Assembly (NCBI GenBank): GCA_002308815.1 | Contig: DBVX01000033.1 | Location: forward strand, 613 to 7,893 | Length of the DNA stretch: 7,281 bases | Direction of reading: 5' to 3' | Source of the DNA: Bacteroidales bacterium UBA1253 | GTDB lineage: Bacteria; Bacteroidota; Bacteroidia; Bacteroidales; Paludibacteraceae | Part shown: piece after piece, positions 7,165 to 7,281 of the stretch | Numbering within the stretch: position 1 is the first letter of the stretch | Layout of the letters: each line of letters opens with the position of its first letter | The notes under the pieces: generated by a model | The model's database searches: none | Told to the model about the DNA's origin: nothing | What the model saw: only the letters and a program-made list of their open reading frames with translations | Translations under genes and position numbers: made by a program

Positions 7165-7281
7165 ATGACTAAAAAACTTTCTTTATTAGTACTAACAGCA
7201 GTGCTTTGCCTTGCCGGTTGTAAGACCGACAATGTAACCGGCTTCTCCTTCGAACAGGACGAGGTGACAGTTGAAGCTACC
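7165..7281 (+). CDS. Lipoprotein, N-terminal fragment (cut by window end)
   Basis: The ATG at 7165 opens a frame that stays open to the window end (39 residues). It starts MTKKLSLLVLTAVLCLAGC, a clear lipoprotein signal with lipobox LAGC and lipidated Cys19, followed by KTDNVTGFSFEQDEVTVEAT. The stretch F.F..DEVTVEAT looks like the first strand of an Ig-like or BACON-type domain, often an N-terminal domain in PUL surface lipoproteins, including glycan-binding proteins and surface glycoside hydrolases. Position after susCDE-like genes suggests either a second binding lipoprotein or an outer-membrane enzyme such as a SusG-like amylase, but nothing in 39 residues decides this. An AT-rich leader with no Shine-Dalgarno precedes it, downstream of the hairpin at 7090-7123. 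Confidence 0.75.
   Translation, partial: MTKKLSLLVLTAVLCLAGCKTDNVTGFSFEQDEVTVEAT

Overview
The window looks like part of a polysaccharide utilization locus (PUL) from a Bacteroidales-type Bacteroidota, such as the Bacteroides/Prevotella group. The evidence is a complete SusC-like TonB-dependent transporter directly followed by a SusD-like surface lipoprotein, then a SusE/SusF-like glycan-binding lipoprotein. Shine-Dalgarno sequences are weak or absent, start codons sit in AT-rich leaders, and there is a match to the Bacteroidota -7 promoter element TAnnTTTG. Every recognised gene is on the + strand.

Layout: (1) 1-569, the 3' end of an inner-membrane MFS sugar transporter of the GPH/SLC45-like (sucrose/maltose:H+ symporter) type. 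(2) 570-1058, a compact AT-rich insert with a 44-residue ORF and a 103/104-residue RelE/ParE-like ORF. The two are joined by a 1-2 nt junction and look like a type II toxin-antitoxin pair. (3) 1088-4066, susC-like; 4084-5760, susD-like; 5826-7082, a three-module SusE/F-like lipoprotein. (4) 7090-7123, a perfect 13-bp hairpin that probably terminates or attenuates transcription after the susE-like gene. (5) 7165-7281, the start of another lipoprotein, cut off by the window edge.

Proposed joint function (inference from the families): the SusE/F-like and SusD-like lipoproteins capture glycan at the cell surface, and SusC imports oligosaccharides across the outer membrane using TonB energy. Periplasmic enzymes outside this window would trim them, and the MFS protein would carry the resulting disaccharide into the cytoplasm. 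An SLC45-like permease together with SusE/F-type binding modules favours an alpha-glucan (starch, glycogen or maltodextrin) target. No glycoside hydrolase or regulator lies in the window, so the substrate is unproven; fructan or sucrose remains possible.

The least ordinary part is the toxin-antitoxin-like cassette between the permease gene and susC. It ends about 29 nt before the likely susC start and leaves no normal leader or promoter space there. I saw no CRISPR array, tRNA, rRNA or insertion sequence. The SusCD-E part is otherwise a conventional PUL, and I do not claim a wholly new system.
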